A DNA stretch of 64,000 nt, from the NCBI GenBank assembly GCA_947561715.1, contig OX387205.1, positions 1,927,001 through 1,991,000 of the forward strand. The letters are read 5' to 3'. Each line of letters starts with the position of its first letter. Within the stretch, counting starts at the first letter, position 1. This document shows positions 24,849 through 37,100 of the stretch, one piece after another. Both the position numbers and the translations under genes were made by a program. Origin of the DNA: Ascidia mentula. Taxonomy: Eukaryota; Chordata; Ascidiacea; Phlebobranchia; Ascidiidae. The notes under the pieces are model-generated. The model worked only from the letters and a program-made list of their open reading frames with translations, did not search any database and was not told the origin of the DNA.

Positions 24849-27800
24849 TGGTGGCCAGGATCCACACACATTCCATTCAAAGAGTGGTTACGACAAGCCA
24901 CACAATTGCTCGGGCCCGGTCCCCAGCAGCCCTGGATGCAGTTTGGGTCGCAGTGCACGTTGGTACCTGTGGATGTTTAAATAGATTTTAATCCAATTGC
25001 AAATATTTTTACAAACTTGTATAGGTATTTACCGTGGATGTTTAGCGTTACTTTGGTGCATGAACTATAGATTTTTGGGTTTGTTTTGGAAGAAATACCA
25101 ACAAAATGCGCAAAAAAACAAAACGAATAACGGGTCGTTTGCACTGTGCTTGTCCCAATATCCTGTTAATTCGCCTGTGCAAATGTATGCTCCTAAGTCA
25201 CTTTTATCCACAAATTCTACTCACAATTTGCTTTGTTTTTACGAAGCAAAATTCCTTTGATAAAACTCCTATGGTTTATTGGATCTTCTACGAGTGACGT
25301 CCAGTTGACGAGTCGGTCGTAGCACAGCCCTTTCATGTAGCCCACGTACACGTTTCCGTGGCGTATCTTTTTGAGGGATTTGAATCCGAGTGCTGTAACC
25401 TGTTTAAACCGCAAATTGTATTAAACTAGTGTTGGAATTGACGTTAAAACTAGAAAAATACAAGATTTGGAAATGAGAGAGATTTGGAAATTGAATATTT
25501 GTTTCGATTACTTAAATATTACTGTGTGTTCAAGGTTTTCTTCTCGGGATCAACCTCGATTTTCTTCTCATTCCGAAACATTCAAAGTTATAATGTAAGA
25601 ATACCTTGATTCTACACATGTAAGTTACTTTCTGAATAAATAGCACTAAGATATGAGGTCTTTTTCCTAACTTATTTGACTCCTTTTCACCGAAACCACT
25701 GTACTACAACAAAAGGTATCCAACAAATTCGGACGACGGTTTGCAATAAATTTCGCGGCCCACATGACAATGAATATATTAGGGCGCCTGAGACAATGGC
25801 ATGTCGTTCAATCAGTCACATATGCGCTGTGTTATTTGCCCTAAATCCTTTAGAAAACAAATTATTTATTCACGTAATGCAGGTTCATGCAAATATACAC
25901 CGTTGGTTTACGTGGTTTCGGAACCCCTGTATTATATACTGTCTCAAGAATGCTGTGCCAACACACGTAACTAACTGATATAAGTTATCGTACTGTGAAT
26001 TTGTTCAAGACAAAAGTAACCATTGGTCTGTCAAGGAGCTCAAGTCAAGTAAGTAATATTCACTGACGTGGTTGAGGTATCGTGGACTTGCGATGCTGTC
26101 TTGTATCAGAAGGCTAGTTAAATCCCTCCATAATTCCTCGCCACCAATTTCTTTGAGATTCTTAAAAACTGAAAAATCGCTCAACTCTGAGGCCCAGGAA
26201 GTGATGAACAAATAACCTAGATCAAAAAATACATTAAAATGTGGATTTTTGCGTAACAAATGAATGTCAATATCCTACCTGTGATGGTTTCGAGATCTTT
26301 AAAGGCCTCAGTTAACTGTTGAACCGTAATAGGGGGAATACCCAAATAGCGGTCTCTGCGTCACAAGATTTTGGTAAATCGTTAAAGAAGTTAAAGTTTT
26401 TTCACCTAAAACTTTTTCACTGATTTATGCAAACTTGAAACCACCATACGGCGATTTAAATTAAAGTGATCGACGGGATCAACAACGTAGCTTCTGAAAA
26501 CACAAACATACGATACATTTTTCAGTGACTTGCAGTCTTTTTTATTGGATTTTAGTTACTGACATTGGTATATTTTTATTTCCCCTCTGACGTCACGTCG
26601 TTTTAGCAGATATAGGTAGATTGTAATGAACATTTGTAAACTAAGACTACTGCCTTACCCAACAAAGACATAGGAGGCAAAAATGAGATTTCCTTTAACG
26701 ACTCTGCAACCGGTGAAGTTTCCAATGTTGAAGCCATTCAAAGTGGTTTCTCCCTCCAGCTTCCCACCCTGCAGACCTATGCCGTCGCACTCTGCGCAAG
26801 TAAAATATAATATCAGTTTTTCTTTGATATTCTTTATGTTTGTTTTCTCAAAAGAATAAGTTCTTGATAAAAAAGATCCAGATCTTGACCATTCTGACGC
26901 ATTTTTTTATGATTTTTGTTTGTCAGTAAAACATTTTGCAAACATTATTATCCTCGAGCTTTGTGCCTAAAATCTTTAGGTAACACCGAGAAAATATTGA
27001 CCGTTCCACTCCAGTGGCTCACCTTTTCCACATGTCTCATCGCTACAAGGGACGCACGCGCCCTTCCCGTCGTCCTGGTAACCTTTCCTGCAGGACTTTA
27101 CACAGGCACTCAACTCCGCCAAGAGGTTACCTGAGGTCAAATGTGTCAATGGCGGGAAAAGCAACATAGGAAAATTTTATTGAACTCACATAAATGAACG
27201 ATGATTTGGGATTAGTTTAGGAGAAGTTGCTCACGCAAATTTTCTACTTTGTTCAGCCAATGACGACTGAAGTACGGACTTTTAACTCGCATCAAATATT
27301 TTTAAAAAGCCATGGCTTACCTGGGCATTTGTCCACGCATTGATCGTGGTGGTTGTATCTGAATTCGGGGTTTTCCACGTTCTGTTGCGCGGCTGAATCG
27401 TAAATGTATTTTGGGGGACATTGAAGTTCACAAGACCCGCTGTTGTTTACATGGAGGCAAACCTAAACAATGGAATTTCTGATAGAACATTTCGAACGTA
27501 ACAGATGCAGCCAGAAAATTATCAAAGAATCTCTTTGTGTTTTTTCGGTATTGCCAATTTTGTGATTTTCTCAATAGCGATATCATTATGTTGTTTACGA
27601 CAAATCCTTGGAGATCAATCAAGGCTTTGAAACTAAAACTCACACAAGCAAACCAACGATAAAATAATCCCGGTAGAACACAGATCTTATAATCCCTCGG
27701 GGCGGTTTGCAAAGGATAAGCAGTTAATCCAGTTAATAACCAAATACGAATGAACTTGTTTAATCGTTATGGAGAAACTACAAGATTTCTATTAATTTAC

Positions 27801-30165
27801 AAGAGGCCAAGGTCAGATAAACCAAGCTTGACATTTAAGATCAATTAACCGCAAGTATTAAATCACATTTTCTCCAAACGACCGCTCCTGGATTGAACTT
27901 TTTGCAAGAGAACGGCCTTTCTCCCAAGAAACTATATGCATTGGCAATATACCATAATTATTAACACGGAATAAAGCTATTCCTTTTTCCCAAAGTTGGA
28001 CAAATAATGAATAAAACGTTATGCTATAAAATAATATGTATTAAAAAAAATTAGGTTTGTTTTTCATGACAAAGTTATTGCAAAACACATATTTGAAAGC
28101 ATAAATGCAAAATTAACTATACAAACGTATTAAATAGTAAGACTTTATCAAACTTTAGCGTATATGTGACAAATAAAGTGATGGACCACTGGCATAATGC
28201 TCCATTGGACCTTACCAAATTTTTAAAGTTTCTGATTCGCGAGGCGATATTTCAAGCTTAAACTTTTTACTTGCTTAAAATCAAGAAATATTGGACCCTA
28301 TACCCTCGGTCTGTCTACTGTTTAAATTGTTGGCAAAGGTTTGTACTCACTGTGCACTGATCGCTCCTTGGTCCATGACATCCAACAGCACATTCCTTAT
28401 CACAACATTCATCCCTGCCAGGTCCACGGCATCTCGAACCCGCGCAAAACGACGAACAAATCACATTAGTTCCTGGGGAAAGTTAGCAGGAATAATTATA
28501 ACATTAATATTAGGAGATGCAGAACGATATTGTTTATTTCTGACGATCAAAAGCTTGGACGGATGTTAAAACTATAAGGCAGATACAAAGACTTAACTCA
28601 TAACATATCACATTAGTTTCTTGGGAAAGTTAACAAGAAACTAATTATAGGGACAAAGGCGGAGTATTGCAGTCGCAGATATAAGGGCTTACGTATTTGG
28701 CACATGTCGGCCCCGTCGCTCCAGCAATATCCGTTGCAGGTAGGATGACATGGAGAGCCTGCAAGGATACGAAACTAACTTTTTTTTTTTTACGTTACAC
28801 GAAGAACAACAAAACAGTTATCAGCAAAAATCTGTTTAGCGCCAACAATGTTTCCTGGCAGTGACCTTTAAAACGAACGGGCTTTTCAGTAGCATGGCTA
28901 GGTCCTGCCGCGATAATTGGCGGAAGAACCATATTCTGTAATTTCATATTAACACCTCCCTAAAATTGATTGAATACAAAAAGGAATCTCATGCGGCAAA
29001 GGAAAAGCAGCAAACATACATCTTTCTTTAGGTGCATTCTCCTGTACATCGACGTTCCAATTCCCAACCTGACGAGATGCCTTGTTCATAATATCCGACC
29101 AATCCACAGTATCTGTGTGGCAAAGCAGGGAATTCTGAGTCACCATGACGTCACCTCTTACGATCTCCTTCAGTTCCTGCAATCTGATCACAAGAAATTC
29201 AGGTTCAATTAGTGAGTTTCGATGTTACACCAAAGGCTTTTTTGAATGAAAAAAGACAACCAAAAAAGAAGTTTGAAACAAAATTTTAAGCATTGTTGTA
29301 TGAAATTGTCATTATCGCACCAACAATCTGTACCTTAGATACTGTAGTCCTTGGTTTGGGTGATGTGAGTCATAGTTGTATGCGATGATCACCGCGTATT
29401 TGTCGCGAAACAAATTATTTCCTCTGATAATACGAAGTTTGTCGAGAGGCAAGGTCTGGATGTAGTTGAGGCCGATAAGAAGATAGCCAGTGATCTCCTC
29501 AATGTTCTGAATGTGAAAGAATCGAGTTTTGGTTAAAGCAGGTTCTTGATTTCCTTGGGTTTAGACAGATATGGGTGAAAGCCAATGTTATCAATGAAAA
29601 TATCCCGATATACCAACTTACCGGCCCGAACTAGGTGTGTTGGCGGTTTTATAAATCTTTTGCAAAATCAAGCACACCTACCATCCACACAAGCATGGTT
29701 TACCAGACAGAATATTAGAGACGTTTATATATGAACCTATAGTTACAACACGTGGATAGGTTAACAAAATGTCCCCTAAATTAACTTTTACCCGAAGGAA
29801 TGACACGTTCAGGTTCTGTTGTTCCAAGCCAGTAATTTCCAGGTTCCCCTTCACCACTGTACAGTTTTCATATCTTTTCCGCATATTCGAGTAGTGTTCG
29901 ATGCGATCTTGGCTCATGGAGAAACCAGAACTGGTGCCGAAGCATATCGACGATTCGTCTGCATAACCTTTGTGACAAAACAATGACATTTTAGTTTACT
30001 ACTTACTCGTTCTCCTTTTGCTTGTTTCGCAACAAAATCAATGATGTGATTTTGTGATATTTATTGGATCAAGATAGAGATATGTTTTGCTGTTTCTTAC
30101 TTACCATCGATTTGCAAGAACAATCCAGCCAGCAGGAAAGAAATTATGATATTTGTTGTCTTCAT
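24849..30165 (-). CDS. ErbB/EGFR-like ectodomain, copy B, exons 1-14
   Basis: Exons: 30165-30105, 29967-29792, 29506-29334, 29183-29020, 28758-28693, 28472-28351, 27462-27321, 27130-27023, 26791-26659, 26493-26450, 26353-26279, 26216-26068, 25399-25225, 24966-24849. All phases fit. The product has a signal peptide ([16 protein letters not shown]), L1 ([26 protein letters not shown]), a furin-like region ([17 protein letters not shown]), L2 ([40 protein letters not shown]) and the start of a second cysteine-rich segment ([16 protein letters not shown]). This is EGFR order through early domain IV. No transmembrane or kinase exon follows before copy C begins. If the last donor is not used, the frame stops at once (CAG TAA), giving about 569 residues, probably secreted. 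A soluble receptor or decoy is inference. Exon 2 could start 9 bases later at an alternative AG. Confidence 0.85.
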
Positions 30166-30314
30166 TTCAAAAGATCAACGTCCTTTTTCATGCACAACTT
30201 TGTATATAATAAATTCTGTGAACAAATTTACGCAATATGAACTATTTGGGCTTTGTAGACACGCACCGTAACGCGAAGACAGAAAACCACTAAACTGTTT
30301 GTATGCGGCTATCC

Positions 30315-30322
30315 TTTTTATA
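30315..30322 (-). promoter_or_regulatory. TATA box of copy B
   Basis: The minus strand reads TATAAAAAGG, 150 bases upstream of the copy B start codon. The same element precedes copy A at the same distance. Initiation is expected near 30285-30290. Confidence 0.65.
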
Positions 30323-30617
30323 CACACGCAGCCAAGGGCCTTAACGAGAAAAAATATGAGGACGAAAAAACCTTTTTTTGTAGATAACTTGAGGTTTAAG
30401 CCGTTGTCGTGGAAATTCCCTAGTTTCAAAGTTCATGGCCTCCCCTTTGGCATTCATGAGCCCATGAGTCGCCCCTGTGCGACACTTGGCTGCACCGCAT
30501 GTCGTTGGGTCTGCTCACAGTATTAAATTGTTTCATTAAACAAGTTTGTAGCATTGGGCAGTTTGGTACAAAAAAGTTGCTTAGTTGGGTGCAAAAAACG
30601 TGGAATTAAGTTTTTTT

Positions 30618-30757
30618 GAACAAGAAAGACAAAACCAGTATGCTAGACTTAGAGCAGATATTACAACGCTGTGTTATAGTTAGCACTGATGATGTACACA
30701 ACGTTGTTTGAATCATCTGATCTGTATCTAAGCATACTAGCTTTGGCTTTCTTGTTC
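30618..30757. repeat. Foldback element inside an insertion specific to unit 2
   Basis: The arm starting at 30618 (GAACAAGAAAGACAAAACC) is largely complementary to 30720-30757. The surrounding stretch, about 30605-31045, is absent from the matching place in unit 3 (near 47885), so it arrived after the duplication or was lost there. Confidence 0.6.
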
Positions 30758-30794
30758 AAAACGCTTACTGTTTCCATAATTTGCTGCACTAATA

Positions 30795-30892
30795 ATATCA
30801 TGGCGTTAGACCCATATACAGAAGAGGAAAACCTGATCGCGATTTGTAGCCAGGATGGCCGGGGTTCGACTCCCCGGCGTGGCAAAAAATAA
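30795..30892 (+). repeat. tRNA-derived SINE
   Basis: Box A-like TGGCGTTAGACC is near 30801, followed by AAACCTGATCGCGATT and a perfect T-arm-like CCGGGGTTCGACTCCCCGG with a GTTCGA box B near 30860. The same family lies on the minus strand at 23440-23540. It is part of the insertion specific to unit 2. Confidence 0.6.
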
Positions 30893-31439
30893 CAAGTAAA
30901 AGTCGTGTTAAGATGAAAAATGGCGCTTTGATCTGTTGCGCTATAATTGTCGTACAACACTTTTTAGTAGCCGTTAGTTGGAGCAAAATCTTGAAACTGA
31001 TTTACCTACATTAGTTTGGCAATAAAATTTCAAACTTATTTATCAGAAAAAAAAAGTTTCGCAAAATCCCCCATTGCTTTTTGCAGTGCAAAACAGTATC
31101 ACTACATTGACTTTCTTCATCATCGTATACGCCAAACGTATCTTCGCCATGCACCCACCACTACAAAACGTCATGACGACGCATACAAAAGACAGTCGCG
31201 TTTCCTTGGGACACAAAACAAATCAAAACAGAATCTTGAAAAGTCACATTTCTCATCTCAACATTTACCTTAGAACAGTTTCATCTGAAAAGCCAGGTAT
31301 ACAAAACCTTTGCAATGCTATATGTGAAAGAAAACTTGCGACGACTCAATAATATGTTAAAAACTGCGTCGCAAGCACCATTTAGGAACCTCTGCCAAAC
31401 TCTGCCATACACCAATATATCACCTTCATTATATAGAAT

Positions 31440-31810
31440 TATTGGGTGAACAGCAAAAGCGACAAAATTTTACTTTTCTCTTGTGTAGTTTGATAACCGA
31501 CAAGTGGTTCCGAAGTTCAGAGATCTCTTCACAATTATTAAGTGTGGGCTGTGTACGGAAAGTGATTAGTTCCGATTGCCGTGAGAGCTGGCAGCTCTTT
31601 CTTAGAGAGAAAATGCTCACAATCAAAACACCCACAAGAACACAAAGAAAATATCAGGTAAACAAGCATGCAATCAAAGTACTGGGAAACAAAAGACAAG
31701 GAAAATTTGGCGGACGAAATGCTCATCGATAGCTTGCCGGTATTGCGCAATTCGTCACGCTAAATGACATGCAAATATTGTTTCTGCAATGCTTGTGTGG
31801 AGAAATGTTT
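31440..31810. repeat. Copy of the UBFD1 upstream flank, unit 2
   Basis: Nearly identical to 48270-48660. The wider similarity between units 2 and 3 runs from the receptor promoter (30175/46970) to UBFD1 exon 1 (32540/49420), interrupted only by insertions. It leads into the UBFD1 pseudogene. Confidence 0.85.
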
Positions 31811-32508
31811 TGCGAACAAAGTATTACAAGCATTTAAACATCTTTATGCTGGTATTATTCACTTATAATGCACTTGAATGCGTATTTCTCCTATGTATTG
31901 CACTTACGACGATTAAACTTTGCTGACATACCTTTCCAAATTCATTTCCAGGTTCTGAAGAGCTTGATTGAAAAATAAAGTTTCACGCTGGAGTTGATTT
32001 TGTTGATAAAAACTTCAGATTCCTTTCACAGCAACAAATTCATATTTATCCAACAACCTGTAACTTAAGCATATTAAACTGCGAAACAAAAATAAGTGAA
32101 ACTTTCAGGGTTAATACTAACCAATGTTCAACTGCATTGTTGCAGCACACGTGTGAAATAAGCGCACTAGCAATCAAGATAAACTCCAGGACCTGCAGGC
32201 AAAACGCGTTGTATCACAGGCCGTCGGCATGTATTTAATCACATGATTAGTTTTCCTTTAACAACTAAAAAAATATAGTCCACCTTCCACAAAACTACCA
32301 CTAAAAACACGTAAATTGTTGCCACTAAATTAGCTATTTTAAAATACTAACATTGGATTTAAGGTTGCTAGAAATATCGCAGGTTTGCAAGTAAAGCGAC
32401 ACACGACAAACCACGTGCAAGTTGCTTGCGACACGCGACATGTAAACAGAGCAGAAAGTTGTAATTGCGTGCGTTTATTTAACTGATTGTGATGACTTTA
32501 ACAGTAAA

Positions 32509-33007
32509 ATGGAAGAAGTGACATCTAAAGAGCCCGAGGAAAAGCCACTGACAAACCTTCTGCATCTACAGAAAAAGAAAAACCAAAGAAAGAGCCATTG
32601 TCTAAACAAAAACCACGCGCCAAAGTAAAGGCAGACATTGTTTGTCAGACTGCTCAGAAAGTGTCTGTAAAACAAAACTTAGTTTCTGGTTATCGGTGCA
32701 TGTTTTGTACCAACAGTATTAAAATTGAACTGAAAATGAATATTGCTTATCATATGAAAATGAATAGTTTCATGAAAGTGCAGACCATAAACAATACTTT
32801 AGTTACTAATTGAGCTTTTGAGAATGGTTATTACCATTCAGTCATGCTAACCAAAGCATAATGCTTTTAAATATTGTCTAATGACAATCACACACAATGG
32901 TTTAAATGCACAAATTTAACCAAGTTTTTCGTGCCTAATTCTTTGTCATATTGTCACAGATAAACGATAATGGTATTCCAGATGATGCAATGCCAGCATA
33001 TAAAAAT
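32509..33007 (+). pseudogene. UBFD1: UBFD1 pseudogene, internally deleted and truncated
   Basis: The start codon and first 12 codons (MEEVTSKEPEEK) match intact UBFD1 at 49388. At 32544 the sequence jumps into the middle of exon 2, deleting the rest of exon 1, intron 1 and half of exon 2. The join changes the frame, so the ubiquitin-like domain is lost and the reading frame ends after about 40 codons. A degenerate intron 2 follows, then the start of exon 3 from 32960 (acceptor CACAG kept). The copy breaks off after AAAAATG at about 33007, where the tail of the receptor unit begins. The 5' flank is still close to that of the functional gene, so transcription is possible. A functional protein is not expected. 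Confidence 0.85.
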
Positions 33008-34154
33008 GACCAATGCTACCGATCACCCGCATGCAGTTGAAAATCGACTTACACACGCCACTTAGTGTTGAATTACAAACGTTACTTACCGCCACTAGAG
33101 GGTTTTCATTTTCGACTGCAAGTCGTCCAGATTCCCTTCGGGGTCCGTGAAACGGTTCCGTACACTTAAGTCTAATCAAAACTGACTTACATGGCACCTT
33201 TTGCACAACCCCTGACAACTTACCCATCTAGGTTAAAACTATGTTGTCCCCATACACTATCTAAATATTATTATTATCTGTTTGTTTGATGCTGTCATAG
33301 ATTGAAAGGAAGTTGTTTTTGTTCTGCGACTCAACAACGAGAAATTTCCATTCGCTGAACAATTGAAAGCGTGAATGCAGAATTGCCCGTACAAAATGTC
33401 AATTTGCTTCTCGACGCCCAAGTTCCATTTGACCTCAAGTAGAGTCGCAGCCTAAGGTTCTGGTTTCTCGAGAAGGATATTCACTGCGTTCAAACAAATT
33501 TCACAAGAAACGCAACACCGGCAGAAAGCAAGTTTAAAAGCAGATATAAGTAGAAGGGTTGTCATGTTTTTTTCCGTAGCTTTTGTCAGGTCGTTTATCT
33601 GTCGGACATTCATTCCCCTTGTCCTCCTCGGCGTTCCGATAATACTTGCAAGTTGTGCAGTTTCGAGCTCCGGGTTAATGGAAAGTATAGCGATACATTC
33701 CTGCCAATATCATGATTATTATTTTCGTAAATTAATTAATTCCACCAAAACTGCAACTAAGATAAGTGTTGCATTTTCATCTACGTAAAGACACAGGAAA
33801 ATCACAGCCAGGCCCCCAGAGAAGGGGGGTGCACCTGGTGTGGCAAACCAATTACCGTACGAGTAAGGGCTCAGTGAAAAGCAAAGGGGCGGGTCATGAT
33901 ATTGTTTGTTTCTAACGCTACCAGGAATAATGGAAATTAATTCGAAAAGCTGATTTGATAACGACCGAAATGTCGAACGCAATGAACAGTTTTTTCAAGA
34001 AGTGCTTTCTTAATAAATTGATTATCATTGTTTGCATTAAAACTAGGGGATTTCCACCGAAAAGTGCAAGTTTGCCCTACGAGTTCATGATATCTTCAAA
34101 AAACACCGGCACATTTCTTCCCCTTATCGACCCTGAACACAGTTGTGGACTTAC
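33008..34154. repeat. Paralogous tail downstream of receptor exon 14, unit 3
   Basis: Counterpart of 23541-24848. The stretch 33478-33700 is almost base-for-base identical to 24240-24480, whereas the sides are more diverged and carry indels. It contains a degenerate hairpin near 33940-33975 ending CCGAAATGTCGAAC. No receptor exon was found here. Confidence 0.7.
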
Positions 34155-37100
34155 TGGTAGCCAGGATCCATACACATTCCATTAAACGAGTAGTTACGAC
34201 AACCCATACAATTGCTCGGACCCGGACCCCAGCAGCCCTGGATGCAGTTTGGGTCGCAGTGCACGTTGGTACCTGTGGATGTTTAAATAGTTTTTTTTTA
34301 AATTAAATTCATCAAAAATATTTCCACGAACTGCGTATATATACATTACCGTGGAGGTTTAGCGTTCCTTTGATACATCTAGGCCTACTACATAATGTTT
34401 TTTTAAAAAGAAAAAACTCTGAAATTTTTACCATAACGTACGAAAGCACATTTATGCAAACGAGAAAAAACAAAACCTGTTTCTAATGTGTTTTCTTGCC
34501 GTTCCTCTGTGTGGACTTAGTGCGTAATAAGCGAATACTTTTTGGGAGTCACAGTTTAAATGGAACATACTACGTAACGTTTTTTTTTAATAAAGATAAA
34601 AAAAAACGTGAATAACGAGGCGAAGGCAAAAATAAAGGTAGGTGGTACTAACAAAATGCGTGAAAAACAAAAGTCGTTTGCACTGTGCTTGTCCCAATAT
34701 CCTGTTAATTCGCCTGTGCAAATGTATGCTCCTAAGTCACTTTTATCCACAAATTCTACTCACAATTTGCTTTGTTTTCAGTGAGATAAATTCCTTGGAT
34801 AAAACCTCTGTGGTGTACTGGATCTTCCACGAGAGACGACCAGTTAACGAGTCGGTCGTAGCACAGCCCTTTCATGAAACCCACATACACGTTTCCGTGG
34901 CGTATCTTCTTAAGGGAGTTGAACCCGAGTGCTGTAATCTGTTCAAAACGCAAATTGCATTAAATTAATACTGTTCCCTTAGTTTTTTCCGAATCTAGCC
35001 CTCTGGTTGGCATTGTTTACTAATCAGCGACACCAATCTCCTATTTAGTGTTAAGAATTCAATGAAACTAGCAGAAGTTTCGAATTGAGTCAGCTGATTT
35101 ATTAGTAAAAAATCGATTTCGCCTGAACTGGCATCCTCAGTTTCTGCAAATTCGAATTTGCAAATAAAACACAGAAAGCTATACGGTAAATAAACCCAAG
35201 AATAAAATAAATTAAAATGAAATATAATAAAACATAATAAAACTGCTAAAGTTAACAAGCAAGAAACCCTGTACTGCTGCCTTCCCTATGCACTACACTG
35301 CAATGGAAGGCGTTCAGACTTCAGAGGCGCAAAGATAAGCCGAATGACGTGACACGCAACGCAACGCTACACCACCTGCAGCACGAACGTACGCCGTAAA
35401 CACAACACATAAGGACATAGAAAGGGCGATGATAAAAACCAATGAACAGAAATGCGTTGCAACCGTGGGACACATCAATAAACCGTCAACAAGATATAAT
35501 TCACCTAATTCTGGGAATGATCATTTTTTGAATGTTTATTGAGGCCTGCGTAAGGTTTAACCATTTGGCTTCGCAAACATCCAGCCTGTTGACCATCGGT
35601 TGTTCAACAAATGTCACTGTGAAACAGCTTTCAATGGGCTGGTGTTGACTTGACGAGGGGTGTGCGCTTGAGTAATGGTGGCGCAGGGCCGTCTTGTCGG
35701 TACTCCCCGTTTTGCATGTTGTCATATTCCAATCTGACCTATGTTGCGTCCATCGTTTTGAGAATTTATTTTTTGTCTGACCAACGTACTGTTCATGGCA
35801 GATTTGGCACGTTGCAACGTAAATGCCATAACTTGCACAGGTTAGGTGTTGCGTTAGTTGGTATTCTTTGCCTGTGTTTGTCGTTAAGTTGGTGGTTTCA
35901 ATGACCATGGATTTATGGTTGCCATGGTGTCCGCACATTGCGCACCGTCTGCAAGCGTAACTCCCGCAGTCCTGCTGCAGTCTGTTTGCAATGCCAGTTG
36001 CCGGTAGTTAGTCAGGATATTTCCCAAAGATGGCGGTCGTTTGTAAACAATTCTTGCTTGGCTTTTCAATTCTTTCTCTTTATGCGTTAGTTTAAGCACT
36101 TGAGGGAAGGCGGTGCTCCAAGCAACTATTGGGATTTTGCCCTTGTCGGTGGCATCACGAAAGCGCTGTGTCCAAGTTCTTGCCTGTGCAATATTTTCAC
36201 TAATAAGCTTCTTCGAGAAGCCCGATTTTATACACTTGTCCTGAAGTCGATCTAGGCTTTGTTGGTAGTGGTCTTGCCTTTCATTCAGGCGACGCAACCG
36301 ACAAAAAGAAGGTATAGCAACTGGCGACAACGACTCTGTATCAATCGCCAACATTGCACTTCATTATGTAATACAATCAGTCGCAAAGATTCTTAATACC
36401 GCACATCTTTTCAAGAGGTTCATTGACGATGTCATTTGGGTTTCTACGGGAGAAGAAATAACATCAACTATATGCTCAAAACTCACGGAAGCATTTTCTT
36501 CCGTAGGACTGCAGATTGTGTTCCGGCAAATGCGCATCAAGAACGGTAACACTTCTGTAGAGTTTCTGGATGTGTGGCATGTGCCGGATTGCGAATCTAG
36601 TTTTGGGTTTGTCACCAAGAACTTTGTTAAGGAGACAGCAAAAGAGCGGTGTTTCCTTCATGGAACATCTTATCACCCCGGACACATTTACAAGTCCATT
36701 ATTCTAGGTGAAGCATGTCGTTTGCGTCGCCTGAATGAAAGGCAAGACCACTACCAACAAAGCCTAGATCGACTTCAGGACAAGTGTATAAAATCGGGCT
36801 TCTCGAAGAAGCTTATTAGTGAAAATATTGCACAGGCAAGAACTTGGACACAGCGCTTTCGTGATGCCACCGACAAGGGCAAAATCCCAATAGTTGCTTG
36901 GAGCACCGCCTTCCCTCAAGTGCTTAAACTAACGCATAAAGAGAAAGAATTGAAAAGCCAAGCAAGAATTGTTTACAAACGACCGCCATCTTTGGGAAAT
37001 ATCCTGACTAACTACCGGCAACTGGCATTGCAAACAGACTGCAGCAGGACTGCGGGAGTTACGCTTGCAGACGGTGCGCAATGTGCGGACACCATGGCAA

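Noticed and set aside
30840..30892. Functional tRNA gene (T-arm with GTTCGA)
   Set aside because: No acceptor stem partner or anticodon arm can be formed, and the box A to box B spacing is too large. It is a SINE.
35650..35904. 84-codon frame opposite the GIY-YIG domain, repeated at 37115-37369
   Set aside because: It is the antisense shadow of the nuclease frame in both arms.
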